A stretch of 64,000 bases of DNA from Megachile rotundata (Eukaryota; Arthropoda; Insecta; Hymenoptera; Megachilidae): the NCBI RefSeq assembly GCF_050947335.1, contig NW_027473480.1, positions 186,001-250,000 on the forward strand, read 5' to 3'. A program made the position numbers and the translations under genes. The notes under the pieces were generated by a model that worked only from the letters and a program-made list of their open reading frames with translations, was not told the DNA's origin and searched no databases. Positions 1-13,019 of the stretch are shown here, in pieces; position 1 is the stretch's first letter; the number at the start of each line of letters is the position of its first letter.

Positions 1-83
1 TCTTATTATTATCAATCTAACTCATATTATTAGCCATATTATGCTTATATGGTCGACAGAACGACAATTACTATACTTAGTAT
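1..83 (+). repeat. SalI-type monomer subfamily (first of 22)
   Basis: Here GATCGATAG is replaced by GGTCGACAG, creating a SalI site (GTCGAC). I find the variant starting at 51, 2542, 8934, 11425, 18647, 19726, 20058, 22631, 22880, 23129, 24209, 24458, 25870, 43716, 44214, 46704, 49942, 52765, 56334, 58658, 61896 and 63059. It is typically followed by a monomer with TTAGTATTCTTATTTTTATC or TTATTATTCTTATTTTTATC, so it marks a linked pair. It is absent for 17.8 kb between 25870 and 43716. Confidence 0.85.
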
Positions 84-249
84 TCTTATTTTTATCAACC
101 TAACTCATATTATTAGCCATATTATACTTAAATGATCGATAGAACGACAATTACTGTACTTATTACACTCACTATTATCAATCTAACTCATATTATTAAC
201 CATATTATGCTAATATGATCGATAGCACGACATTTACTATACTTATTAC

Positions 250-333
250 TCTTATTATTATCAACATAAACTCATATTATTAGGCATATTATGCTTATAT
301 GATCGATAGAACGACAGTTACTATACTTATTAC
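250..333 (+). repeat. 84-bp monomer variant (AACATAAACT), first of eleven
   Basis: The usual AATCTAACT is replaced by AACATAAACT, adding one base. The same variant lies near 249-265, 6831, 11813, 23509, 24836, 26251, 46918, 50157, 58872, 62111 and 63273. In all but the 11813 case it directly follows a monomer whose box reads TAGCACGACATTTA, so it descends from one event and spread inside larger blocks. None occurs between 26251 and 46918. Confidence 0.85.
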
Positions 334-438
334 TCTTATTATTATCAATATAACTTATATTACTAGCCATATTATGATTAAATGATCGATAGAACGACAA
401 TTACTATACTTATTACTCTTATTATTATCAATCTAACT

Positions 439-458
439 CATATTATTAGCCATATTAT
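439..458 (+). repeat. Internal direct repeat within the monomer (CATATTAT twice, 12 bp apart)
   Basis: CATATTAT occupies monomer bases 23-30 and again 35-42, separated by TAGC, so the two copies start 12 bp apart. The arrangement is present in most monomers. The first copy is sometimes CATATTAC (TACTAGCC and TACCAGCC monomers), and the intervening TAGC alternates with TAAC. It is one of several hints of a 12-bp sub-period in the monomer. Confidence 0.8.
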
Positions 459-468
459 GCTTATATGA

Positions 469-486
469 TCGATAGAACGACAATTA
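469..486 (+). other. Conserved 18-bp box of the monomer (candidate binding site)
   Basis: TCGATAGAACGACAATTA, monomer bases 53-70, is among the least variable stretches of the repeat and contains its only two CpG dinucleotides (TCGA and ACGA). Recurring variants are TCGACAG, TAGCACGACATTTA, TAGAACTACAATTA, ACGACAGTTA and ACCACAATCA, each shared by a recognisable monomer subfamily. Conservation is seen directly. A role in binding a satellite-specific protein, as the CENP-B box has in alpha satellite, is inference; the CENP-B box core itself is not present. Confidence 0.45.
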
Positions 487-1433
487 CTATACTTGTCACT
501 CTTATTATTATCAATCTAACTCATATTACCAGCCATATTATGCTTAAATGATCGATAGAACGACAATTACTATACTTATTACTCTTATTATTATCAACCT
601 AACTCATATTATTAGCCATATTATGCTTATATTATCGATAGAACGACAATTAATGTACTTATTACTGTTATTATTATCAATCTAACTCATATTATTAGCC
701 ATATTATGCTTATATGATCGACAGAACGACAATTACTGTACTTATTACACTTACTATTATCAACCTAACTCATATTATTAGCCATATTATGCTTATATGA
801 TCGATAGAACGACAATTACTATACCTATTACTCATACTATTATCAATCTAACTCATATTATTAGCCATATTATGCTTATATGATCGATAGAACGACAATT
901 ACTGTACTTATTACTCATATCATTATCGATCTAACTCATATTATTAGCCATATTATGCTTAAATGATCGATAGAACGACAATTACTATACTTATTACTAT
1001 TATTATAATCAATCTTACTCATATTATTAGCTATATTATGCATATATGATCGATAGAACGACAATTACTGTACTTACTACTCTTACCATTATCGATCTAA
1101 CTCATATTATTAGCCATATTATGCTTATATGATCGATAGAACTACAATTACTATACCCATTACTCTTATTATTGTCAATCTAACTCATATTATTAGCCAT
1201 ACTATGCTTATATGATCGATAGAACGACAGTTACTATACTTATTACTCTTATTATTATCAATCTAACTCATATTATTAGCCATATTATGCAGATATGATC
1301 GATAGAACGACAATTACTACACATATTACTATTATTATTATCAATCTTACTCATATTATTAGCCATATTATGCTTATCTGATCGATAGAACGACAATTAC
1401 TATACTTATTACTCTTATTATTATCAATCTAAC

Positions 1434-1712
1434 TCATATTATTAACCATATTATGCTTGTATGATCGATAGAACGACAATTACTATACTTATTATTCTTA
1501 TTTTTATCTACCTAACTCATATTATTAGCCATATTATGCCTAAATGATCGATAGAACGACAATTACTATACTTATTACTCTTATTATTATCAATCTAACT
1601 CATATTACTAGCCATATTATCCTTAAGTGATCGATAGAACGACAATTACTGTACTTATTACTAATATCATTATCGATCTAACTCATATTATTAGCCATAT
1701 TATGCTTATATT
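1434..1712 (+). repeat. Seven-monomer-step local duplication inside L1, copy 1
   Basis: The run GCTTGTATG, TTTTTATCTACC, GCCTAAATG, TACTAGCC, TATCCTTAAGTG recurs 581 bp (7 monomers) later at 2015-2293. The same pair is present in the second L1 copy (from about 3509 and 4090), so this small duplication predates the 25-monomer-step one. Confidence 0.75.
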
Positions 1713-2014
1713 ATCGATAGAACGACAATTACTGTACTTATTACTCTTATTGTTATCAATCTAACTCATATTATTAACCATATTATGCTTATATGATCGA
1801 TAGAACGACAATTACTGTACTTATTACTCTTATTATTATTAATCTAACTCATATTATTAACCATATTATGCTAATATGATCGATAGAACGACAATTACTA
1901 TACTTATTATTCTTATTTTTATCAACCTAACTCATATTATGAGCCATATTATGCTTAAATGATCGATAGAACGACAATTACTATACTTATTGCTCTTATT
2001 ATTATGAATCTAAC

Positions 2015-2293
2015 TTATATTATTAACCATATTATGCTTGTATGATCGATAGAACGACAATTACTATACTTATTATTCTTATTTTTATCTACCTAACTCA
2101 TATTATTAGCCATATTATGCCTAAATGATCGATAGAACGACAATTACTATACTTATTACTCTTATTATTATCAATCTAACTCATATTACTAGCCATATTA
2201 TCCTTAAGTGATCGATAGAACGACAATTACTGTACTTATTACTCATATCATTATCGATCTAACTCATATTATTAGCCATATTATGCTTATATG
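2015..2293 (+). repeat. Seven-monomer-step local duplication inside L1, copy 2
   Basis: This is the second copy of 1434-1712. It starts just after AACTTATATTATTAACC and ends where copy 1 has TTATATTATCG and this copy has TTATATGATCGACAG. Confidence 0.75.
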
Positions 2294-2762
2294 ATCGACA
2301 GAACGACAATTACTATACTTATTACACACACTGTTATCAATCTAACTCATATTATTAGCCATATTATGCTAATTTGATCGATAGAACGACAATCACTATA
2401 CTTATTACTCTTATTATTATCAATCTAACTCATATTATTAGCCGTATTATGCTTAAATGATCGATAGAACGACAATTACTATACTTATTACTCTTATTAT
2501 TATCAATCTAACTCATATTATTAGCCATATTATGCTTATATGGTCGACAGAACGACAATTACTATACTTAGTATTCTTATTTTTATCAACCTAACTCATA
2601 TTATTAGCCATATTATGCTTAAATGATCGATAGAACGACAATTACTATACTTATTGCTCTTATTATTATGAATCTAACTCATATTATTAACCATATTATG
2701 CAGATATGATCGATAGAACGACAATTACTATACTTATTACTCATATCATTATCGATCTAACT

Positions 2763-4560
2763 CATATTATTAGCCATATTATGCTTATATGATCGACAGA
2801 ACGACAATTACTGTACTTATTACACTTACTATTATCAACCTAACTCATATTATTAGCCATATTATGCTTATATGATCGATAGAACGACAATTACTATACC
2901 TATTACTCATACTATTATCAATCTAACTCATATTATTAGCCATATTATGCTTATATGATCGATAGAACGACAATTACTGTACTTATTACTCATATCATTA
3001 TCGATCTAACTCATATTATTAGCCATATTATGCTTAAATGATCGATAGAACGACAATTACTATACTTATTACTATTATTATAATCAATCTTACTCATATT
3101 ATTAGCTATATTATGCATATATGATCGATAGAACGACAATTACTGTACTTACTACTCTTACCATTATCGATCTAACTCATATTATTAGCCATATTATGCT
3201 TATATGATCGATAGAACTACAATTACTATACCCATTACTCTTATTATTGTCAATCTAACTCATATTATTAGCCATACTATGCTTATATGATCGATAGAAC
3301 GACAGTTACTATACTTATTACTCTTATTATTATCAATCTAACTCATATTATTAGCCATATTATGCAGATATGATCGATAGAACGACAATTACTACACATA
3401 TTACTATTATTATTATCAATCTTACTCATATTATTAGCCATATTATGCTTATCTGATCGATAGAACGACAATTACTATACTTATTACTCTTATTATTATC
3501 AATCTAACTCATATTATTAACCATATTATGCTTGTATGATCGATAGAACGACAATTACTATACTTATTATTCTTATTTTTATCTACCTAACTCATATTAT
3601 TAGCCATATTATGCCTAAATGATCGATAGAACGACAATTACTATACTTATTACTCTTATTATTATCAATCTAACTCATATTACTAGCCATATTATCCTTA
3701 AGTGATCGATAGAACGACAATTACTGTACTTATTACTCATATCATTATCGATCTAACTCATATTATTAGCCATATTATGCTTATATTATCGATAGAACGA
3801 CAATTACTGTACTTATTACTCTTATTGTTATCAATCTAACTCATATTATTAACCATATTATGCTTATATGATCGATAGAACGACAATTACTGTACTTATT
3901 ACTCTTATTATTATTAATCTAACTCATATTATTAACCATATTATGCTAATATGATCGATAGAACGACAATTACTATACTTATTATTCTTATTTTTATCAA
4001 CCTAACTCATATTATGAGCCATATTATGCTTAAATGATCGATAGAACGACAATTACTATACTTATTGCTCTTATTATTATGAATCTAACTTATATTATTA
4101 ACCATATTATGCTTGTATGATCGATAGAACGACAATTACTATACTTATTATTCTTATTTTTATCTACCTAACTCATATTATTAGCCATATTATGCCTAAA
4201 TGATCGATAGAACGACAATTACTATACTTATTACTCTTATTATTATCAATCTAACTCATATTACTAGCCATATTATCCTTAAGTGATCGATAGAACGACA
4301 ATTACTGTACTTATTACTCATATCATTATCGATCTAACTCATATTATTAGCCATATTATGCTTATATGATCGACAGAACGACAATTACTATACTTATTAC
4401 ACACACTGTTATCAATCTAACTCATATTATTAGCCATATTATGCTAATTTGATCGATAGAACGACAATCACTATACTTATTACTCTTATTATTATCAATC
4501 TAACTCATATTATTAGCCGTATTATGCTTAAATGATCGATAGAACGACAATTACTATACT
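2763..4560 (+). repeat. Higher-order block L1, copy 2
   Basis: This is the near-identical copy of 688-2485 at a step of 25 monomers. After about 4560 it continues with TTAGTATTCTTATTATTATC, where copy 1 has TTATTACTCTTATTATTATC followed one monomer later by a TTAGTATTC monomer, so a monomer was lost or exchanged at the junction. Much of the same monomer series appears again at about 7290-8700. Confidence 0.85.
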
Positions 4561-7489
4561 TAGTATTCTTATTATTATCAACCTAACTCATATTATTAGC
4601 CATATTATGCTTAAATGATCGATAGAACGACAATCACTATACTTATTACTCTTATTATTATCAATCTAACTCATATTATTAGCCGTATTATGCTTAAATG
4701 ATCGATAGAACGACAATTACTATACTTATTACTCATATCATTATCGATCTAACTCATATTATTAGCCATATTATGCTTATATGATCGACAGAACGACAAT
4801 TACTATACTTATTACACACACTGTTATCAATCTAACTCATATTATTAACCATATTATGCTAATTTGATCGATAGAACGACAATCACTATACTTATTACTC
4901 TTATTATTATGAATCTGACTCATATTACTAACCATATTATGCTGATATGATCGATAGAACTACAATTACTATACTCATTACTCTTATTATTATCAATCTA
5001 ACTCATATTATTAGCCATATTATGCTTATATGATCGATAGAACGACAATTATTATACTTGTTACTCTTATTATTATCAATCTAACTCATATTACCAGCCA
5101 CATTATGCTTAAATGATCGATAGAACGACAATTACTATACTTATTACTCTTATTATTATCAATCTATCTCATATTCTTAGCCATATTATGCTTATATGAT
5201 CGATAGAACGACAATTACTGTACTCACTACTCTTATTATTATCGATCTAACTCATACTATTAGCCAAATTATGCTTATATTATCGATAGAACGACAATTA
5301 CTGTACTTATTACTGTTATTATTATCAATTTAACTCATATTATTAGCCATATTATGCTTAAATGATCGATAGAACGACAATTACTATACTTATTACTATT
5401 ATTATTATCAATCTTACTCATATTATTAGCTATATTATGCATATTTGATCGATAGAACGACAATTACTGTACTTATTACTCTTATCATTATCGATCTAAC
5501 TCATATTATTAGCCATATTATGCTTATATTATCGATAGAGCGACAATTACTGTACTTATTACTGTTATTATTATCAATCTAACTCATATTATTAGCCATA
5601 TTATGCTTAAATGATCGATAGAACGACAATTACTATACTTATTACTCTTATTATTATGAATCTAACTCATATTATTAACCATATTATGCAGATATGATCG
5701 ATAGAACTACAATTACTATACCCATTACTCTTATTATTGTCAATCTAACTCATATTATTAGCCATATTATGCTTATATGATCGATAGAACGACAATTACT
5801 ATACTTATTACTCTTATTATTATCAATCTAACTCATATTATTAGCCATATTATGCAGATATGGTCGATAGAACGACAATTACTACACTTATTACTATTAT
5901 TATTATCAATCTTACTCATATTATTAGCCATATTATGCTTATATGATCGATAGAACGACAATTACTATACTTATTACTCTTATTATTATCAATCTAACTC
6001 ATATTATTAACCATATTATGCTTGTATGATCGATAGAACGACAATTACTATACTTATTATTCTTATTTTTATCTACCTAACTCATATTATTAGCCATATT
6101 ATGCTTAAATGATCGATAGAACGACAATTACTATACTTATTACTCTTATTATTATCAATCTAACTCATATTACTAGCCATATTATGCTTAAATGATCGAT
6201 AGAACGACAATTACTGTACTTATTACTCATATCATTATCGATCTAACTCATATTATTAGCCATATTATGCTTATATTATCGATAGAACGACAATTACTGT
6301 ACTTATTACTCTTATTGTTATCAATCTAACTCATATTATTAACCATATTATGCTTATATGATCGATAGAACGACAATTACTGTACTTATTACTCATATCA
6401 TTATCGATCTAACTCATATTATTAGCCATATTATGCTTATATGATCGATAGAACGACAATTACTATACTTATTATTCTTATTTTTATCAACATAACTCAT
6501 ATTATTAGCCATATTATGCTTAAATGATCGATAGAACGACAATTACTATACTTATTGCTCTTATTATTATGAATCTAACTCATATTATTAACCATATTAT
6601 GCAGATATGATCGATAGAACGACAATTACTATACTTATTACTCATATCATTATCGATCTAACTCATATTATTAGCCATATTATGCTTATATGATCGACAG
6701 AACGACAATTACTGTACTTATTACACTCACTATTATCAATCTAACTCATATTATTAACAATATTATGCAGATATGATCGATAGCACGACATTTACTATAC
6801 TTATTACTCTTATTATTATCAACATAAACTCATATTACTAGGCATATTATGCTTATATGATCGATAGAACGACAATTACTATACCTATTACTCTTATTAT
6901 TATCAATCTAACTCATATTATTAACCATATTATGCTTATATGATCGATAGAACGACAGTTACTATACTTATTACTCTTATTATTATCAATCTAACTTATA
7001 TTACTAGCCATATTATGATTAAATGATCGATAGAACGACAATTACTATACTTATTACTCTTATTATTATCAATCTAACTCATATTATTAGCCATATTATG
7101 CTTATATGATCGATAGAACGACAATTACTATACTTGTTACTCTTATTATTATCAATCTAACTCATATTACCAGCCATATTATGCTTAAATGATCGATAGA
7201 ACGACAATTACTATACTTATTACTCATATCATTATCGATCTAACTCATATTATTAGCCATATTATGCTTATATGATCGACAGAACGACAATTACTGTACT
7301 TATTACACTTACTATTATCAACCTAACTCATATTATTAGCCATATTATGCTTATATGATCGATAGAACGACAATTACTATACCTATTACTCATACTATTA
7401 TCAATCTAACTCATATTATTAGCCATATTATGCTTATATGATCGATAGAACGACAATTACTGTACTTATTACTCATATCATTATCGATC

Positions 7490-9001
7490 TAACTCATATT
7501 ATTAGCCATATTATGCTTAAATGATCGATAGAACGACAATTACTATACTTATTACTATTATTATAATCAATCTTACTCATATTATTAGCTATATTATGCA
7601 TATATGATCGATAGAACGACAATTACTGTACTTACTACTCTTACCATTATCGATCTAACTCATATTATTAGCCATATTATGCTTATATGATCGATAGAAC
7701 TACAATTACTATACCCATTACTCTTATTATTGTCAATCTAACTCATATTATTAGCCATACTATGCTTATATGATCGATAGAACGACAGTTACTATACTTA
7801 TTACTCTTATTATTATCAATCTAACTCATATTATTAGCCATATTATGCAGATATGATCGATAGAACGACAATTACTACACTTATTACTATTATTATTATC
7901 AATCTTACTCATATTATTAGCCATATTATGCTTATATGATCGATAGAACGACAATTACTATACTTATTACTCTTATTATTATCAATCTAACTCATATTAT
8001 TAACCATATTATGCTTGTATGATCGATAGAACGACAATTACTATACTTATTATTCTTATTTTTATCTACCTAACTCATATTATTAGCCATATTATGCCTA
8101 AATGATCGATAGAACGACAATTACTATACTTATTACTCTTATTATTATCAATCTAACTCATATTACTAGCCATATTATCCTTAAGTGATCGATAGAACGA
8201 CAATTACTGTACTTATTACTCATATCATTATCGATCTAACTCATATTATTAGCCATATTATGCTTATATTATCGATAGAACGACAATTACTGTACTTATT
8301 ACTCTTATTGTTATCAATCTAACTCATATTATTAACCATATTATGCTTATATGATCGATAGAACGACAATTACTGTACTTATTACTCTTATTATTATTAA
8401 TCTAACTCATATTATTAACCATATTATGCTAATATGATCGATAGAACGACAATTACTATACTTATTATTCTTATTTTTATCAACCTAACTCATATTATGA
8501 GCCATATTATGCTTAAATGATCGATAGAACGACAATTACTATACTTATTGCTCTTATTATTATGAATCTAACTTATATTATTAACCATATTATGCAGATA
8601 TGATCGATAGAACGACAATTACTATACTTATTACTCATATCATTATCGATCTAACTCATATTATTAGCCATATTATGCTTATATGATCGACAGAACGACA
8701 ATTACTATACTTATTACACACACTGTTATCAATCTAACTCATATTATTAACCATATTATGCTAATTTGATCGATAGAACGACAATCACTATACTTATTAC
8801 TCTTATTATTATCAATCTAACTCATATTATTAGCCGTATTATGGTTAAATGATCGATAGAACGACAATTACTATACTTATTACTCTTATTATTATCAATC
8901 TAACTCATATTATTAGCCATATTATGCTTATATGGTCGACAGAACGACAATTACTATACTTATTATTCTTATTTTTATCAACCTAACTCATATTATTAGC
9001 C
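7490..9001 (+). repeat. Higher-order block L2, copy 1 (about 18 monomers)
   Basis: This block matches 9980-11491 at a step of 2490 bp (30 monomers). Shared markers in order are the CATATATG monomer, CTTACCATTATCG, CCATACTATGC, ACTACACTTATTAC, GCTTGTATG, TATCCTTAAGTG, ATTATGAGCC, ACACACTGTTATC and ATTATGGTTAAATG. Differences noticed include TTATAATC at about 7563 against TTATTATC, and GCCGTATTATGG against GCCGCATTATGG. Confidence 0.85.
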
Positions 9002-9979
9002 ATATTATACTTAAATGATCGATAGAACGACAATTACTGTACTTATTACACTCACAATTATCAATCTAACTCATATTATTAGCCATATTATGCTTATATG
9101 ATCGATAGAACGACAATTACTATACTTGTTACTCTTATTATTATCAATCTAACTCATATTACCAGCCATATTATGCTTAAATGATCGATAGAACGACAAT
9201 TACTGTACTTATTACTCTTATTATTATCAACCTAACTCATATTATTAGCCATATTATGCTTATATTATCGATAGAACGACAATTAATGTACTTATTACTG
9301 TTATTATTATCAATCTAACTCATATTATTAGCCATATTATGCTTATATGATCGACAGAACGACAATTACTGTACTTATTACACTTACTATTATCAACCTA
9401 ACTCATATTATTAGCCATATTATGCTTATATGATCGATAGAACGACAATTACTATACCTATTACTCATACTATTATCAATCTAACTCATATTATTAGCCA
9501 TATTATGCTTATATGATCGATAGAACGACAATTACTGTACTTATTACTCATATCATTATCGATCTAACTCATATTATTAGCCATATTATGCTTATATTAT
9601 CGATAGAACGACAATTACTGTACTTATTACTCTTATTCTTATCAATCTAACTCATATTATTAACCATATTATGCAGATATGATCGATAGCACGACATTTA
9701 CTATACTTAATACTCCTATTATTATCAACCTAACTCATATCATTAGCCGTATTATGCTTAAATGATCGATAGAACGACAATTACTATACTTATTACTCTC
9801 ATTATTATCAATCTAACTCATATTATTACCCATATTATGCTTATATGATCGACAGAACGACAATTACTGTACTCACTACTCTTATTATTATCGATCTAAC
9901 TCATACTATTAGCCAAATTATGCTTATATTATCGATAGAACGACAATTACTGTACTTATTACTGTTATTATTATCAATT

Positions 9980-11491
9980 TAACTCATATTATTAGCCATA
10001 TTATGCTTAAATGATCGATAGAACGACAATTACTATACTTATTACTATTATTATTATCAATCTTACTCATATTATTAGCTATATTATGCATATATGATCG
10101 ATAGAACGACAATTACTGTACTTACTACTCTTACCATTATCGATCTAACTCATATTATTAGCCATATTATGCTTATATGATCGATAGAACTACAATTACT
10201 ATACCCATTACTCTTATTATTGTCAATCTAACTCATATTATTAGCCATACTATGCTTATATGATCGATAGAACGACAGTTACTATACTTATTACTCTTAT
10301 TATTATCAATCTAACTCATATTATTAGCCATATTATGCAGATATGATCGATAGAACGACAATTACTACACTTATTACTATTATTATTATCAATCTTACTC
10401 ATATTATTAGCCATATTATGCTTATATGATCGATAGAACGACAATTACTATACTTATTACTCTTATTATTATCAATCTAACTCATATTATTAACCATATT
10501 ATGCTTGTATGATCGATAGAACGACAATTACTATACTTATTATTCTTATTTTTATCTACCTAACTCATATTATTAGCCATATTATGCCTAAATGATCGAT
10601 AGAACGACAATTACTATACTTATTACTCTTATTATTATCAATCTAACTCATATTACTAGCCATATTATCCTTAAGTGATCGATAGAACGACAATTACTGT
10701 ACTTATTACTCATATCATTATCGATCTAACTCATATTATTAGCCATATTATGCTTATATTATCGATAGAACGACAATTACTGTACTTATTACTCTTATTG
10801 TTATCAATCTAACTCATATTATTAACCATATTATGCTTATATGATCGATAGAACGACAATTACTGTACTTATTACTCTTATTATTATTAATCTAACTCAT
10901 ATTATTAACCATATTATGCTAATATGATCGATAGAACGACAATTACTATACTTATTATTCTTTTTTTTTATCAACCTAACTCATATTATGAGCCATATTA
11001 TGCTTAAATGATCGATAGAACGACAATTACTATACTTATTGCTCTTATTATTATGAATCTAACTTATATTATTAACCATATTATGCAGATATGATCGATA
11101 GAACGACAATTACTATACTTATTACTCATATCATTATCGATCTAACTCATATTATTAGCCATATTATGCTTATATGATCGACAGAACGACAATTACTATA
11201 CTTATTACACACACTGTTATCAATCTAACTCATATTATTAACCATATTATGCTAATTTGATCGATAGAACGACAATCACTATACTTATTACTCTTATTAT
11301 TATCAATCTAACTCATATTATTAGCCGCATTATGGTTAAATGATCGATAGAACGACAATTACTATACTTATTACTCTTATTATTATCAATCTAACTCATA
11401 TTATTAGCCATATTATGCTTATATGGTCGACAGAACGACAATTACTATACTTATTATTCTTATTTTTATCAACCTAACTCATATTATTAGC
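9980..11491 (+). repeat. Higher-order block L2, copy 2
   Basis: This is the second copy of 7490-9001. It ends where GCCATATTATAC in copy 1 becomes GCCGTATTATGC here. It contains an irregular T-run monomer at 10959-11042 not found in the first copy. Confidence 0.85.
10959..11042 (+). repeat. 84-bp monomer with a nine-T run
   Basis: Here the usual TTCTTATTTTTATC reads TTC, then nine T, then ATC: an A-to-T change plus one added base. It is the only such run I saw in the window. Homopolymer slippage in vivo or a sequencing or assembly error are both possible. Confidence 0.8.
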
Positions 11492-13019
11492 CGTATTATG
11501 CTTAAATGATCGATAGGACGACAATTACTATACTTATTACTCTTATTATTATGAATCTGACTCATATTACTAACCATATTATGCAGATATGATCGATAGA
11601 ACTACAATTACTATACTCATTACTCTTATTATTATCAATCTAACTCATATTATTAGCCATATTATGCTTATATGATCGATAGAACGACAATTACTATACT
11701 TGTTACTCTTATTATTATCAATCTAACTCATATTACCAGCCATATTATGCTTAAATGATCGATAGAACGACAATTACTATACTTATTACTCTTATTATTA
11801 TCAACATAAACTCATATTATTAGCCATATTATGCTTATATGATCGATAGAACGACAATTACTATACTTATTACTCTTATTATTATCAATCTAACTCATAT
11901 TATTAACCATATTATGCTTATATGATCGATAGAACGACAGTTACTATACTTATTACTCTTATTATTATCAATCTAACTTATATTACTAGCCATATTATGA
12001 TTAAATGATCGATAGAACGACAATTACTATACTTATTACTCTTATTATTATCAATCTAACTCATATTATTAGCCATATTATGCTTATATGATCGATAGAA
12101 CGACAATTACTATACTTGTTACTCTTATTATTATCAATCTAACTCATATTACCAGCCATATTATGCTTAAATGATCGATAGAACGACAATTACTATACTT
12201 ATTACTCTTATTATTATCAACCTAACTCATATTATTAGCCATATTATGCTTATATTATCGATAGAACGACAATTAATGTACTTATTACTGTTATTATTAT
12301 CAATCTAACTCATATTATTAGCCATATTATGCTTATATGATCGACAGAACGACAATTACTGTACTTATTACACTTACTATTATCAATCTAACTCATATTA
12401 TTAGCCATATTATGCTTATATGATCGATAGAACGACAATTACTATACCTATTACTCATACTATTATCAATCTAACTCATATTATTAGCCATATTATGCTT
12501 ATATGATCGATAGAACGACAATTACTGTACTTATTACTCATATCATTATCGATCTAACTCATATTATTAGCCACATTATGCTTATATTATCGATAGAACG
12601 ACAATTACTGTACTTATTACTCTTATTCTTATCAATCTAACTCATATTATTAACCATATTATGCAGATATGATCGATAGCACGACATTTACTATACTTAA
12701 TACTCCTATTATTATCAACCTAACTCATATCATTAGCCGTATTATGCTTAAATGATCGATAGAACGACAATTACTGTACTTATTACTCATATCATTATCG
12801 ATCTAACTCATATTATTAGCCATATTATGCTTATATTATCGATAGAACGACAATTACTGTACTTATTACTCTTACTGTTATCAATCTAACTCATATTATT
12901 AACCATATTATGCTTATATGATCGATAGAACGACAATTACTGTACTTATTACTCTTATTATTATTAATCTAACTCATATTATTAACCATATTATGCTAAT
13001 ATGATCGATAGAACGACAA

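Larger units (their letters stand above)
417..499 (+). repeat. Representative satellite monomer with the common base at most positions
   Basis: This 83-bp unit carries the commonest base at most positions and serves as reference (base 1 is the T of TCTTATTATTATC). Bases 1-13 are an ATT-rich tract and the most variable part. Alternatives seen there include TCATATCATTATCG, ACTCACTATTATC, ACACACTGTTATC, TCTTATTTTTATC, TCTTACCATTATCG and TCATACTATTATC. Bases 18-44 are fairly constant and contain CATATTAT twice. Bases 45-50 vary (CTTATAT, CTTAAAT, CAGATAT, CTAATAT, CTTGTAT). Bases 51-70 hold GATCGATAG and ACGACAATTA. Bases 71-83 vary mainly between CTATAC and CTGTAC. ATCGAT (ClaI) occurs in most monomers, so a ClaI digest should give an 83-bp ladder. 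Confidence 0.95.
688..2485 (+). repeat. Higher-order block L1, copy 1 (about 22 monomers)
   Basis: This block recurs 2075 bp (25 monomers) downstream at 2763-4560. Shared rare variants include the TAATCAATCTTAC monomer, CCATACTATGC, ACTACACATATTAC, TTATCTGATCG, GCCTAAATG, TATCCTTAAGTG and ATTATGAGCC, all in the same order. I noticed one difference, at 1672 (CTAATATCAT against CTCATATCAT). About 278 bp separate the end of this copy from the next. Confidence 0.85.
9058..11671 (+). repeat. Long-range shared block LR, left copy (about 31 monomers)
   Basis: About 2.6 kb here matches 50398-53013, roughly 41.34 kb away, monomer for monomer. Shared rare markers in order are TACCAGCC, CAATTAATGTAC, TCATACTATTATC, the TTATTCTTATC monomer, TTAATACTCC with TCATTAGCCG, TTACCCATATT, CTGTACTCACTACTC, CCAAATTATGC, CATATATG, CCATACTATGC, TATCCTTAAGTG, ATTATGAGCC, ATTATGGTTAAATG and AATCTGACTCATATTAC. 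This shows exchange or copying of blocks across most of the window. Confidence 0.85.

Noticed and set aside
280..300. Insect-type telomere motif (TTAGG in ATTATTAGGCATATT)
   Set aside because: This is a single-base variant of TTAGCC in a few monomers, with no tandem TTAGG run.
469..486. CENP-B box
   Set aside because: The monomer lacks the TTCG and CGGG cores of the CENP-B box. Only the general idea of a conserved box in a satellite applies.
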